Positions 1 to 11,648 of a stretch of 64,000 nt of DNA are shown here, piece by piece. A program made the position numbers and the translations under genes. Positions within the stretch are counted from its first letter, which is position 1; the number at the start of each line of letters is the position of its first letter. Below the pieces are notes generated by a model. It was not told the DNA's origin. It was given only the letters and a program-made list of their open reading frames with translations, and did no database searches. This DNA is from Cinclus cinclus (lineage: Eukaryota; Chordata; Aves; Passeriformes; Cinclidae), in contig NW_026912127.1 in the NCBI RefSeq assembly GCF_963662255.1, forward strand, positions 248,001-312,000, in the 5' to 3' direction.

Positions 1-2339
1 TGTCCTCAACTAATGTTGGGAGGAATGGGGGTCCCTTGGAGGGCCCACCCTGTGGGGTGGCCAGAGCTCTGTCCATGGGCTCTGACTCCTAACAGAGTCA
101 GTGCAGGGACAGTTAAAGAAAACTGTGCTGTGCAAAAAAGGAATACAATGATCAGCTTCACAGGGTTCACTAAGATTTCCCTTCAGTAGAAACTGAACCC
201 TGTTGGAGTTAGAGGCCCCAGTGTGAAAGGATTTCTGTGCTTTGCCATCACTCCCAATGTCCATAGAACTTGGGGTGCTGGAGCTGGTCAGGGTCAGTGT
301 TAGAGCACTGCCAGCTGCAGGGCCACTGTGAAACTGCTGTGGCCCAAAGGCACGGGGGACACAAGAGGAGCACAGGGAGGAGCCCTGGATGCATCAGCAG
401 CCCACAGTGGGAAATGGGAAATCAGACCTTTGGTACTGGGAATGGGACCTGCTGGATGTGCAGAGACAATGCCTGTAAAGGCTTCCCTCAATGTGTTTGG
501 GTCCTGTTTTTCAGGCAGTGTTGATGCCTCCCTTGGGGGTACTTCAGCAACAAGCAGAAGGAAGAGTTTGGGCCGAGAGAACATTTCCCCCCACAGAGTG
601 CCTTTGGTCTCAGAAAGCCAAAGACTCTGGTTCACCCTGTGCCCCATGAGCACTGCCTCGTCCTATGGAGTTCACATTAATGAACTACATGGATTATTTG
701 AAGAAGTAGAAAAGGATACTGTGCAAATATCCAGTAGCACATCCTGTGAGCTCCAACAAACAAAAATGGGGCTCTACAGAACCTCATGGCCTTGGATCAT
801 CTGCTTGCTGGGCAAGGAGGAGCCTGGGCTATGACGGGACAGGAATGTTGCACTTCTATCAGTGATGAGTCTGAAGTGCAGCAATCAGGAATCACCTCAA
901 TAGGAAGAGCAGTAGAAGAGTGGCAGAAAGAAGAAAATTCTTCTTGCTGAGATTGCCTTCATGCCTGCCAAATTGGAGGCTGCTGTGAAATGCATTTGTG
1001 GCAGTCACTGCAAACATTGCAGTGTGAGCCCTTGGTGAGTAATGATTCCATGTTAGAGTTGTTGTGACACTTTGTGCTGGGAAATGGAGCACTGAGACTT
1101 GTCTCAAGAGAGACACAGTCTCAAGAGAAAGTGGGGATTTGAGAAACAACAGAGAAGAGCAACTAATTAGGCATGTTTTAAAAGAGTTGCAAATTACAGC
1201 TCTGAGTAATGAACTGTTCTTCAATTAATGCTTAATTGAAGAACAAGAGGTGATGCCTTTGTGCCTCATGCCTAAATCCAAGAATCCATTATTGAAGGAA
1301 TTGTTATGGAGGTTGTAGTTCATGCCTTGGTCAAAGCACTGGTTGAAGTACCAAGGCCTGAACATCAGGCCCTGAGCCAAAGCTGACCTCTAGATGCACC
1401 TTCCAAGCAAATGTTATATTTTTATCTGCTCATCAATGATGCATTTTTAGCAATACGATCTCTGTATCTGTGCATTGGTGATACAAGGATTTACCTTTCA
1501 GCGTTTAGAAATCCAACAAGGTCCCATCTGGCCTTGTTTGGGGGTGTTTGGTCCAAGTGAACTCCCTTGGTTCCTCCTTGAACCCTGGCCAGGCGTTGGG
1601 AGGAACCAAACAGGAGACTTAAACCCATGTTCCTGCACTAGGAGTGCTGTCAGATTCTCTGTTCAACACCATCAGAGCTGGGCCCTCTCTCAGCAGGGCT
1701 GGAAGCCTCAGCTGTGGCTGGAGGCACCTGCAGGAATTCCCAGTGTCCGGGAGTGGCTCTGCAGTCCTTGGCTGTGACAGCTTCCCCCAGCTGATGTGTG
1801 CATCTGGGTGATGGTAAAGTCTGGGGGGAACTGCTGATGGATCTTTCTTAATCACTGCGGGCACTTCTTGGGAGTGATGTCTGGGTGCATTGCTGAGCTT
1901 CTCCTGTTGTGATTCTTTGCAGTTTTGCGTTATATAAATTACGCAATTCCTTCAGCTGGTGTCTGTGTCTTTGGTGCTGACCCTGGCCACTGGTGAAACT
2001 GAGTCCCATCGTGCCTAGGAGTTACCTGGGAAGACAAACGCCACCACTGCAAATGTCCCCTGGTTTCTGCCTTCTTCCCCCCACTTTATACGCTGAGCAT
2101 GATGTCCCATGGTCCGGGATCTCCCCCGGGTCAGTTGGGGTCACCTGTCCTGGCTGTGTCCCCTCCCAAGCTCCCCTGCACCCCCAGCCCCTCCCCAGCG
2201 TGGCTGGACGAGGGGCAGGAAAGGCCTTGGCTCTGTGCAAGCTCAGCAAGAGCAAAACCATCTGTGTGTGATGGAGCCTGTGCTCAGCACCCGACCCCAG
2301 CAGTGTCTCGGTGCCAGCGTCCGTGGCATCAGGCCCTAC
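1..2339. other. Non-coding stretch, no gene recognised
   Basis: No open frame here shows a recognisable domain, and frames up to 168 codons on either strand overlap each other without protein-like composition. The stretch is of mixed base composition with no LTR ends or primer site that I can see. Its only clear structure is a short perfect inverted repeat at 1216-1244. It probably represents intergenic DNA beside the olfactory receptor pseudogene. Confidence 0.5.
1216..1244. repeat. Perfect 13-bp inverted repeat, 3-nt loop
   Basis: GTTCTTCAATTAA (1216-1228) is followed by TGC and then by its exact reverse complement (1232-1244). The arms could form a stable hairpin. No terminator, RNA gene or transposon end is evident around it. 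Confidence 0.9.
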
Positions 2340-2935
2340 AAGGGGTTTCCATGGCAAGTGCCATGCCAGGTGACCCAGGTGTCCTGTCCCAGTGAGGCTT
2401 GCCATGGAAACAGTGCCCAGCTGACCTTTCTGTCTGGCTGAGCTGGCCTTTGGCCCTGGCCCTGGGGTTTGCTGCTGGTCCCGCTGCGCCTGCCCAGCCA
2501 GCGCGGCACAGGGCAGGTGGCCATGGCACAAGCCCCCAGCGAGGGATCCCCTCTGGCTCTGGGCAGTGACAGCAGCCCTGAGCAAGGGGCCCAGGGCAGG
2601 TTTCCATGACAAGCAGCCATCACAATGGCTCCAGGCGTTGGCTGCCAAACTGAGGAAGGGGTCTCTGTGGCTGTTGCCATGGCACCTGACTGCATCAATG
2701 AGTGTCAGTGCAGCTGAAGCTGGACCAGCCCCGGAACCCTTTGTCCTCAGGGTTGCCATGGCAGCTGAGGACCCAACAGGTCTGCATGCAAGTGCCCATG
2801 GAACCTGACTGCACAAATGGCTCCTTGGGGTGGTTTCCAAGGCAACTTGAACTGATGAGGGTTGCCCTGGCACCCAAACCCACTAGTGGGGGTCAGTGCA
2901 GTGTCCCTGGCAACAGTCCCTTGCAATGGCCCAGG
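2340..2935. repeat. Degenerate repeat rich in CCATGG-centred motifs
   Basis: About ten variants of GTTGCCATGGCAAC or TTTCCATGGCA recur every 45-90 bp, for example near 2347, 2401, 2521, 2601, 2675, 2752, 2797, 2857 and 2908. Some are followed by a GACTGCA-CAATGG-like tail (2690, 2808). The motif resembles the palindromic X-box bound by RFX factors, but the spacing also fits an old minisatellite. The long minus-strand frame across 2022-2873 is a product of this repetition. Confidence 0.6.
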
Positions 2936-3489
2936 GCACCTTGGGATGCTAATCCACCCTCACAGCTGGGCAGGGCAGCTCTGGAATGGTCTTGGTGCTG
3001 CCTGGGGCTTGGCACACACTTGAGGAGGGTGTCTGTTTTCAGTGGGGAACTTTTCGTTGTTTGGAGCAATCAAAACTGTTGTAGGTTGGTGTAAAAAAAA
3101 AAAAAAAAGAGGAAAACCCTTCTTAGGGTGTGTGCAGCCAGTTCTCCAAGCAAAGCAGGGGTGTCAGCTGAGTCAGGACAGACAGGATGCGGTTGGGGAA
3201 TGTGCAGCGAGGTTGTCCACACCGGGTCAAACCTCAAGGCACAGCTTCTCTGAGCAGGCCAGACCTCCTTAGGAGAGACCCTGGAGCAATATCCATCACA
3301 CAATGCTGCAATCACCTCTTGTCTAAAGAGAAATTTAATAAAGTACACCCTTAGAAATGAGAATGCATCATTATTAGAAGCTCTTTGATGTACTGATGAA
3401 TTAGTATAGTAGGGAACCTTTCCAATGAACTGTAGCAGAGCAGAGGGAAATCAAGGCAGAGCCATGGCTTGTTAGGAATTGCTTTATCC
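2936..3489. other. Non-coding stretch with an A-run
   Basis: A 16-base A-run lies near 3093-3108. No coding signal or element boundary was found around it. Confidence 0.4.
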
Positions 3490-4110
3490 TGATTAGCCCC
3501 GTGGTGCATTTGGAGCTGAGCCCTTGAGCCTCAGGGCCTGAGAGGAGACTGCAGAAACCTCTCCAGGAGTCCAAGTCAGAAAAAGAATGCAAAGGGTCTG
3601 GAGGCATTAATGGGTCCCACTGAGGTCCAGCTGCAGCACAGGCTGCTCATGGGCTCCTTGCAGGAGGGAATTGGAGGCCAGGATTGCACAAAATCCTCAC
3701 AGAGACTCAGTGTGGGAAGGAAAATGCAAAGTACCCTAAAATACCTTGGTTATCTCAAAGCATTAATGAGCGCCCCCCCAGTGTCAATACAGAGCAATCA
3801 AGGGACTCCTTAAAGTAGATAATTGGAGGTCAAGATTGCACAAACCTCTCCTGGAGTCGGTATCAAAAGGGAAACACCTAGTACTTGAAAAATCTGAAGT
3901 ATCCTGAAGCATTAATGAGCCCCACTGAGTGTTGGTAATGACTAAGAATCTCATGGGACTCATTAGAGCAGATAATTGAAGACCAGGATTGTAGGAAGCT
4001 CTCAGAGACTCCAAGGCAAGAGCAAAGGCCAAGGTCCTTTGGAAAACCTGCAGTCCCTGGAAGCATTCAGGAGCCCCCCCAGGGCCATTCCTGACCAAGG
4101 CTCCCCAGGG
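3490..4110. repeat. Tandem repeat, period about 150 bp
   Basis: The anchor GCATTAATGAGCCCC or a close variant starts at 3604, 3760, 3909 and 4063, giving intervals of 156, 149 and 154 bp. Between anchors the same sub-blocks return in order: a CTCCTTGCAGGAG/CTCCTTAAAG block, GATAATTGGAGG-CAGGATTG, an ACCTCTCCAGGAGTC-like block, and AATGCAAAG. A further partial unit precedes 3604. The units have diverged substantially, so the array is not recent. Confidence 0.8.
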
Positions 4111-6114
4111 ACTCATGCCAGCAGATCCCTGAGGCCACCGGGGTGTGGGGCAGGGGAGGATGCTGAGGGCAGGACAAGGGGGTGACAGTGCCCAGCCTTG
4201 CTGGGGCTGTGCCAGGAGGCCCCAGTGGCTCAGGACAAGGTGTCTCCTCCCAGCCCTTGGTGGCACAGACGCTGCTGTGCCCCAGGGCACCAAGACTTGG
4301 CTTCTCCTGGGCACTGCCAGCCCTGCCAGGGCCCTTGGCCATGTCCAGCACAGCTTGTCCTGCACTGTCCCACAGCTGCTGCTGTGCCCCTGCAGGCTGC
4401 ACACTCCCATCTCGCTGCCCCCCTGGCTCTGCCCTGCCACTGCCCACCCTGCCCTGACTTCTGCCCAGGCTGTCTCTGCAACCCCCAACCAATGGGCTGG
4501 GGATGGGCAAGTGTTCCTTAGGGCACAGGGAGGGGACAGCTTGGCTGGGGTGACCCAAGGGCTCTCCCATTCCATGCGATGTCAAGGGCAGCAATAAACT
4601 GAGGGCAAGGGAGGGCGTGAGTGGTCTCTGAATTTTCTCTATTAATACGTTTGCCTTCCAAAGCAACCACTACATCTACTGAATTCTTGCCTCCCTATGG
4701 TTTTCTTTGCTTCTGCATTTGGCCTTTGCTTTTTATTTCCTTGCTCTGCCCTGCCCATTATTCTCTCTTTCTGTTGACCCACAGGTTTTCAGCTTATTTT
4801 CTCCTGTTGTCTGACTGAGGAGGGCCAGTGACAGACACTTGGCTGTCACTTGATGGACAGAGAGGTTTAACCATGGTCACCTTTCCTAAGCCTTCTCTTC
4901 TGGGCACAGCCAGCAATGTCAGGGCTCTGTCAGGTGCCCAGCCCTGAGCTGGGCTCATGCCCCGCTCACAGCCCCAGGGGCATCCAGGGACACGAGTCCT
5001 TCCCTGGCACACACACAGACAGTTCATTGCAGCACGGGCAGCGGCTCCCTGGGCTCTGCTGCCGCTGCCAGAGCCTGGCAGGGAGCTCAGCCCTGCGGGT
5101 GTCACCCTGCCCTGCCCCTGCCCCAGGTGCCCCACGGCCGGAGGGATGGACACGGGGAGCTCTGGGCACAGGAGTTCATCCCAGCCCTGCATTCAGGAGT
5201 TCCCAGGGGACCTTACTCTCTGGAAACTCCAGGAAGAGCTGAAGGTGTTTGTGCTCCCTGGGTTTATGTCGTCGTCGTCCCCACCCCCACCCCACACAGA
5301 GGATGCTCAGGGCTGTGTCTTGTCCTTGCACTGCAAACACAGACTCCTGACCTGGTCACTTGATGTCCCTCCATGGAGGGAAGAGCAACCTCTGTGACCT
5401 GGGCTGAGAGGCCACTGCTGGAAGCAGCGCTGCCTTTGCAAGGGCACACCTGGGGGCCACCACCCTGAACACTGCCACATTTTTCTCTTCACTGCTGATT
5501 TCCTCTCCAGGGCACTGTGTTGGGCACATCCTTGAGAACAAATTGGGAAGAAGATTGAAGCTTTCGGGCCCTGCTCCGGGGACATGCCCTTGCACCATGG
5601 AAATGCTGTTGTAGAGCCCAGCTCTGTCCCAGCAGTGCCCACAACCTGTCCTTGCCTGCAGTCTCTGGACAGTCACCCAGCAGGGCAGGGACCAAGCTGA
5701 GAGAGCCCTGAGGCCTTAAACCAGCACAGGGGCTCTGAAGGGGAGTGTGGAAGTGAAGGAAGAGGAGGTTACACAGGAGAAGCCCTGGGGCTCCCTGGCA
5801 ATGCTGTTCTGCTGGGACTCTTCTCCCCCTGCTCTGCCCACAGGCACCGACCCTGCAGCTCCAGAGATGTCAGGGAGGAAAGATGTCAGGCAAACAAGAC
5901 AACACCGAGTTCTTTCTGTTGTTTCAGCACACACTTACTGTACTAGAGCTCCCCATTTCTACAGTCTCTGGGTCACACTAGAAAGGCAAATATTGAAATA
6001 TTTGCCTGAACAGTCCATGATTTTGGTGCGAGCAAGTTCTCAGAAGTGTAACACCTGTGTCAGCAGCAAAAATACGGGACACAAAGTGGGCATTAATGAG
6101 TAACTTAGTAACAG
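4111..6114. other. Non-coding flank of the olfactory receptor pseudogene
   Basis: The C+G-rich part at 4150-4600 resembles 7580-7930 on the other side of the receptor pseudogene in composition and phrase content, as if receptor flanks were duplicated. An AATAAA occurs near 4592 but no gene can be tied to it. Open frames here overlap in several frames and look spurious. Confidence 0.4.
5984..6007. repeat. Perfect 11-bp inverted repeat, 2-nt spacer
   Basis: AGGCAAATATT, GA, then AATATTTGCCT. This A/T-rich palindrome lies about 110 bp beyond the stop codon of the receptor pseudogene. Its function is unknown. Confidence 0.9.
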
Positions 6115-7068
6115 CTATGCAGAAGAATGACAGTTCATTGCTTCTGAAAACCACTCAGTGATCATTGTCCTCAGGGTGTCCTTCAGGTCCTGGTTCCTCA
6201 GGCTGTAGCTGAGGGCGTTCAGGGCTGGAGGCAGCACTGAGTACAGAAGTGACAGTGCCAGATGCAGGGATGGGCAGAAGATGGAGGGGGGCTTCAGGTA
6301 GGCAAACATGAGAGTGCTGAGGAATAGGGAGAGCACGGCCAGGTGAGGGAGGCAGGTGGAAAAGGCTTTATCCCATCCCTGCTCAGAGGGGATCCTCAGC
6401 ACGGCCCTGAAGATCTGCACATAGGAGAAAACAATGAATACAGAAGAAGCAAATGCTAAACAGGTACCACCCATGAGTAGGCCAAGTTCCCTGGGGTAGA
6501 ATTTGGAGCAGGAGAGCTTGAGGATCTGGGGCATTTCACAGAAGAATTGGCCCAGGGAATTGCCCCGGCACAGGGGCAGTGAAAATGGACTGGGAGTGTG
6601 CATGAGAGCATGGAGAAAGCCACTGGCCCAGGCAGCTGCTGCCATGTGGGCACAAGCTCTGCTGCCCTGGGGGATCCCCTAGTGCAGGGGTGTGCAGATG
6701 GACACGTAGTGCTTGTAGCACACGAGGGTCAGGAGATACTACTCTGCTGTGGTAAAGAACAGCAAGCAAAAGAGCTGTACAGCACATCCTGCACAGGAGA
6801 TGGGCCTGGTGCCCCAGAGGGAATTGTGCATGGCTTTGGGGACAGTGGTGCAGGTGGAGCCCAGGTCGCTGAGGGCCAGGTTGAGCAGGAAGAAGAACAT
6901 GGGGGTGTGCAGGTGGTGGCCGCAGGCTACGGCGCTGATGATGAGGCCGTTGGCCAGGAGGGCAGCCAGGGAGATGCCCAGGAAGAGGCAGAAGTGCAGG
7001 AGCTGCAGCTGCCACGTGTCTGCCAATGCCAGCAGGAGGAAGTGGCTGCGGGAGCTGCTGTTGGACAT
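6115..7068 (-). pseudogene. Olfactory receptor pseudogene (OR14-like)
   Basis: This is a single-exon, seven-transmembrane receptor frame of 318 codons starting at MSNSSS (7068), the usual length for the family. Visible landmarks are the N-glycosylation NSS at the N terminus, LHTPMFFFLLNLALSDLG in TM2, a KAFSTCLPHL segment before TM6, and SLLYSVLPPALNALSYSLRNQ in TM7. Two in-frame TAG codons break it, at 6739-6741 (end of TM3, a Tyr position in relatives) and 6679-6681 (20 codons on). The conserved MAYDRYVAIC box between them has decayed to a CYKHYVSIC form. There are no frameshifts, so the loss is fairly recent. The protein would have been an odorant-binding GPCR in olfactory neurons. Confidence 0.93.
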
Positions 7069-8446
7069 TTCTTCACTCCGGGCATTGGAGACTGTAGAAA
7101 GAAGGCAATGACAAGCTGGGACAGATTTCCCTTGGTCATTTCTGGTCTAATTTCTTGGGAATCTCACCAATATGACTTCTCTTCCTAGGGGGGATCTTGG
7201 CGCAGCTTCTTTGTTTTTGAGCTCTGGTTTGTCTTGCTGCCTCATCTTCAGCATTGCTCTCAGCCTGCACACTGGGGAGCTCAGAGGGAAAACTGGGCTC
7301 CCTGTGCCCAGGGCAGTCAGACCTGCTGGTCCCCACACAAGTGCACTTTGCTCATGGCAACTCCATTTTAGACAAATGAAATTGAAAATGTTCTTAAACA
7401 ATAAAGTGGACTTTTTAAAGTCTCCAATTTCAAAATCATTGAACCCTGGAGGCACTGATGGCAGGTGGGGACAAGAAATAGAAAGGTGTCCCTGGTGCTG
7501 AGCTCACCTGGATGTGTTTCAGGAATGCAAAGGCCAAAGCCTGAGCCCCAGTCCCTGGCAAGGCAGATCCTGTCCCTCCCTCATTGCTCAGGGCTCTTCC
7601 CGGGGCCAGCAGCCATGGCCAAAGTGCTGCAGGAGTTGGCTCTGGCAGGGCCTTTCAGCTGCTGCCCATCCCTGTGCCCTCTGCAGCCCAGGCTGTCCTA
7701 CGGTGCCCATGCCCTGCCCCTCTGTCCCTGCAGGCTGTCCTCAGCCCCCGGCTGCCCCACCTGGCTGGCCCCTTCCTTTGCTGCCAGCTCTGCCTCCTGC
7801 CTGCCTCTGCCTGGCCACACAAAGCCTTGGGCTGCTCCACACTCTTTCTGGGGGATTTCTTGCACCACAGCCCTGCCCTGGCAGAGAAATTCCTTTCTCC
7901 TTGGGTCCAGTCTGGCCCTCCCCAGCGGCCCTTGGCATTAATCTTTTCTATCTCTGGCTGTTTTCTGCCATGTCAAAAGGATCCACCATCTCTGAAACCA
8001 CCCTTCAGGCACTCCCAGGGCTCTCCTCCACCATCCTCAGCCTCCACTCCACTGAGCACAGAGCTCCTTTGTCCCTGTATCGTGGTCATGTGCTTGAGGC
8101 CTCCAAACCCCATCCCAGGAGATCTCTGGACTTTCTCCAAGATGTTGGCAAATAAACCAATTCTGCTCATAGTCTGAGAAATTCACCGCAGGACCAGGCC
8201 AGCCTGACCTGTCTATCCTGGCTACTTTTGTCTGGGAGCAATCCTTGGATATATGGAATTTGGGAGGCCAAATTCCAATTTAGGTCATGGTCAGGAAGGA
8301 CAAGAAGGCCGGTTCTTTTCCCTAGGAAGGAAGGCACAGAGCCCCAGTGCTCCAGAGACTGATGAGAGGCAGCCCTGGACATTCCATGGGCAGCCAGACC
8401 TGTCAGGTAGCCCCTGGGAGGCCAAGCCAGCCAGACCTGTTCCATC
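7069..8446. other. Non-coding region upstream of receptor pseudogene
   Basis: It contains C+G-rich receptor-flanking sequence (7500-8150) with long but spurious overlapping frames, and unique sequence up to the LTR at 8447. No exon or RNA gene was recognised. Confidence 0.4.
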
Positions 8447-9003
8447 TGTGATAATTGATAAAAGATTCGTGTCAATCATAAAAGTAGCTGGGTTTGTATA
8501 AACCAGAATACTCAGGTCTGAAATGAAGCATGGACATTAGACAGAGAAAATACATATGATTAAATAATTTTGTTTAAATCCCCCTATTATGAATATTATG
8601 ATTTTTTTATTAAATTGTATCTGATACCAGTTTGTAAAACGGGGGTTTCCCACGGCCTGAAAGATATTGCAAAATCAGATTTCCTGCATTTGTATAATCA
8701 ATTGCAGCCTAAAAGATTTTGCACTACCAGATTTCCTGCCTTGGAAATTGCAATCAATTGCAACTTAGCTGTTAAGACAAGACCCCCATGTCTACTGTTC
8801 CTTATCTACCAAGACCACATGGCTGCTTGGCAAACTGTCCCGAGACTACAAGGAAAACCATCCTATAAAAAGGAGCTGCAAACCAAGCTGCAAACCAGTG
8901 GGCGCTGACCCCTCACGTTCCCCAGCGCTGCTTGCTCCGTCTATACCAAATAAAGCAATGTAAATTTTGCTAAATATCGAGACTTTGTTTCTCATTTATA
9001 ATA
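8447..9003 (+). repeat. LTR of a gammaretrovirus-like ERV (family A)
   Basis: The element begins TGTGATAATTGATAAAAG and ends just before a primer site. It contains a TATA box (8864-8870) and an AATAAA signal (8949-8954). The same family occurs as a solo LTR on the minus strand at 37266-37872, which fixes both ends. It is the 5' LTR of the damaged provirus that continues as leader and gag on the far side of later insertions. Confidence 0.85.
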
Positions 9004-9006
9004 ATT

Positions 9007-9024
9007 TGGTGCTGAAACCTGGGA
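9007..9024 (+). other. Primer binding site, tRNA-Phe type
   Basis: TGGTGCTGAAACCTGGGA lies 3 nt after the LTR. It matches the complement of the tRNA-Phe 3' end except for two C-to-T changes, typical of CpG or C decay. Confidence 0.75.
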
Positions 9025-9050
9025 CATCCTTGGAGCCTTGAGAGGCACTT

Positions 9051-9501
9051 TGTCCTGGTTTACAGTACAAGATACATATTCTATAACCATCTGAGAAGGG
9101 TGATCATCCTTATCTCTGTGGAAAGTATCTTCTGTTAATGGGCCTTTGAGTCCTACTGTATAACTGATGAGATTACATCATCCCATTGGGAGATGCTCCA
9201 GCCAGGAGGATGAGCCAAGCCTTTCCTACCTAGATATAAACTGAGGTTTAGAACGCCAAAGGCAGCCTTTTTCCACTGGATTCCAGAGGAAGAACCAGGC
9301 TTTTATCCCCATCATTGCTGGACCCTTTGGAGGAAAACTGCACCAGCACCCTGACTGACAGGGTATCAGGTTGTATTCCGACTCTGTCAGTGGTTTTATT
9401 TTTATTATTGCATGTATTTTTTTTTCCTTTTTTTCTCTTCCCTATTAAAAATTGTATTACTGACTTGAAGTCTCACTGGTTTTGCTGTTCAAACCAGTAC
9501 A
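9051..9501 (+). mobile_element. Solo LTR, family B (ERVL-like)
   Basis: It starts TGTCCTGGTTTACAG and ends AACCAGTACA. It contains a TATA-like GATATAAAC near 9232 and an ATTAAA signal near 9443. The flanks read CACTT before and CACTG after, a 5-bp target duplication with one mismatch, as made by class III elements. A relative lies at the right window edge in the opposite orientation (63688-64000) and an older relative at 36714-38091. It sits in the leader of the family A provirus. Confidence 0.8.
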
Positions 9502-9864
9502 CACTGTGATTTCGGGGAGGCACCCCGCTCCCACGGCCCTGGTTCCTCAGTGGTTCTCAGGACCCATGGACGTACCTCACGATATAGGCTGAGCAAGGAA
9601 AAAAACTCCCCAGAAGACCACGGCAAAATCACCTGTCATTCTTGTGCACGCAGACCCAGACAGGAGCGTCGAAGCCGTAAGTGACTGTCTGGTTTGGTGG
9701 AGGTGACTGTGTGCTTGCTGAATGAGATGTGGATTTTTCCATGAAGCAAGAGTGGAGTCCTTCTGACCGTGGTTCTGGTTTCCTGCGAGGGGCCCGGCTG
9801 GTGAAGGGATGAAGTGAGTGCTGCTTTTCCCATCCTAACCCAGGTAGAGGCCAGGTTCTTTTCC
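9502..9864 (+). mobile_element. Leader of the family A provirus, left part
   Basis: Untranslated leader between the primer site and gag. It is broken off at 9864 by the class II provirus and resumes at 18926. Blocks such as GCTGCTTTTCCCATCC followed by CCAGGTAGAGGC occur both here (9818-9853) and beyond the insertion (19015-19050), so the leader is internally repetitive. Confidence 0.6.
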
Positions 9865-10509
9865 TGTCACTATCTGTGGGGTTTCCTGAACTGGAGATCA
9901 CCCACAACAGGACATTTAGGTGGTTTAGAGTTCAAGTTTTCCCAGCTCCAGCACCGAAGAAGAATTAGGAAGCCGTTTTCTGTGGTTTCCAAGGTTGTTT
10001 ATTCTTTCTTATCTAAGAAATTCTTTAACTAACAGAGGTCTGTGTAGTAGCTTGATCCAAGGCACACTCTCCATGCCCTTGGGGCAGGACGTATCTTTTA
10101 TACTATAAATTACATACCTAATGTTTACAATTACTGTCCAACACATGACACCTTTATTACACTGTCCAACTTTGTCCCAAACCAATCCAGTAATGCCATC
10201 CTGACTCAGAAGGTGGATGACATGAAGAAGAAGAAGAAAAGACATACCATGCCCAAAGTCCTCCATCTTAGCTTTAAAGCCCCTAATATAAACATTTCTA
10301 AAAATTCACTTTTCTGCCTTCTAACAATCTAATTTATACTCTACTTAATTTATGTGACTTGTAATTCTTCCTGCAATGTTGGTAATTTTTTCCAGGGACT
10401 AAAATCCAGTCCCCAGGGGTCTTGGGCACTATACCAAGCTCTCTGAGCCCCCTGCCTGGTGAGTCTCGAGGCATCCAGGGAAGCCAGAGGAACACTCTGG
10501 ACTCCCACA
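9865..10509 (-). repeat. 3' LTR of the class II provirus
   Basis: On the minus strand it starts TGTGGGAGTCC and ends ACAGTGACA-like. A TATAAAAG box lies at 10095-10102 and an AATAAA signal at 9998-10003 (both minus). It is almost identical to 18281-18925. Confidence 0.93.
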
Positions 10510-11575
10510 TTTTTCCCCCCACTATTTGCTGTTTGCACCAAAAACTCCTCTTTTGCAACCCTGTTCATGGCTCGCTGAATGCACTGAATGTTGCACGGCA
10601 GAATGAGCAGAAGAATTACAAGTCCTACTAATATGTAAAACCCTACTCTTAAAAGTTCTTTCCACAATGGCGAAAGATTTAAAAAGTCAAACACACCATC
10701 CAACCATGATCCACTGACTTCTCCATGTTTTGTCACACCCTCTTGCAACTGTCTTACCTTCTCATTAATTGATTTGGAATGATCTGACAAGTTCATGCGG
10801 CACATTCCTTCAAATTCTTCACACCCATGTCTGTGAGTCAGCAATAGATAATCAATTGCTGCTCTGTTTTGAAGAGTGGATATTCTCATACTGTTGACAT
10901 CAGTTCAATGCAAGAGAAACAGCTTGCTCTCTTCTCTCTATGTTTTAACTTTCTTAAGATTTTCAAATCAGATGTTAACAATGAAAGTCTTCCAACGCTG
11001 CATGGACCTCCTTTGATGTTTGCAGGTATAGCAGGCCAAATTCTGTCCCCACAAATTAAAAGTGTCCCTTGTGGCAATTGCGCAGGAACTTGGAAGGATG
11101 GTTTGTCTGAAACCTTAGTATAATTACACCACGATGAAGCATTTTTATACACATCATGATTCAGAGTAACATATATTGTTTTGTTCTCTGTCACTCCCAA
11201 AGAATTAAATTCGATAGAGAAATCCATTCTTGCTGAACCAAAAATTTACAATTCTTCTGGTTCAAAGGAGCCACAGGGAGAAATTGAACCCATACATGCC
11301 ATCTGTCCACAGGAGTTGACACACCCTGTAACACCTTTGGAAGGATGTTCTCTGGAACTGGCCATTCTTTCACTGGCAATTCCACCAAACGTTCAAAATG
11401 GCTTTTTCGGCCTGGAGTGTGTCAAAGAAACTGTGTCTAGACCTGCTGCATAAGCTAAATTTTCCCAAACATTCTCCCTTGGCTGCATCATGGGTAAATC
11501 TGCCCCATCACTTAACACAATTGACAAAAAAATTGAACACAAAATTATCTGAATATACATTTTCATTTTCATTTC
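10350..11575 (-). pseudogene. env remnant, class II provirus
   Basis: The surface part (about 11575-10900) is broken by at least one stop. It retains an N-terminal hydrophobic segment, several N-x-S/T sites and a basic HREKRA cleavage-like site near 10935. The transmembrane part (10889-10350) keeps the heptad/LQNRAAIDYLLL region, a Cys-x6-Cys motif in which a second Cys is replaced by Arg (GMCRMN), and a long hydrophobic anchor. Its tail runs into the 3' LTR. The transmembrane subunit is of the alpharetrovirus-like type. The frame is not intact. Confidence 0.8.
10510..10523 (-). other. Polypurine tract of the class II provirus
   Basis: AGTGGGGGGAAAAA on the minus strand directly abuts the 3' LTR. 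It is the expected plus-strand primer site. Confidence 0.85.
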
Positions 11576-11648
11576 TTGAGTTCTTTATGTGTTGCTCGAA
11601 GAGGAGTTCATGATCTTTGTCTCTGACTCTGTCTGTGAACTCGCCTCT

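Noticed and set aside
2022..2873. 283-codon minus-strand open frame
   Set aside because: It runs through the CCATGG-rich repeat and repeats HGN-type phrases. There is no domain and the other frames are open too.
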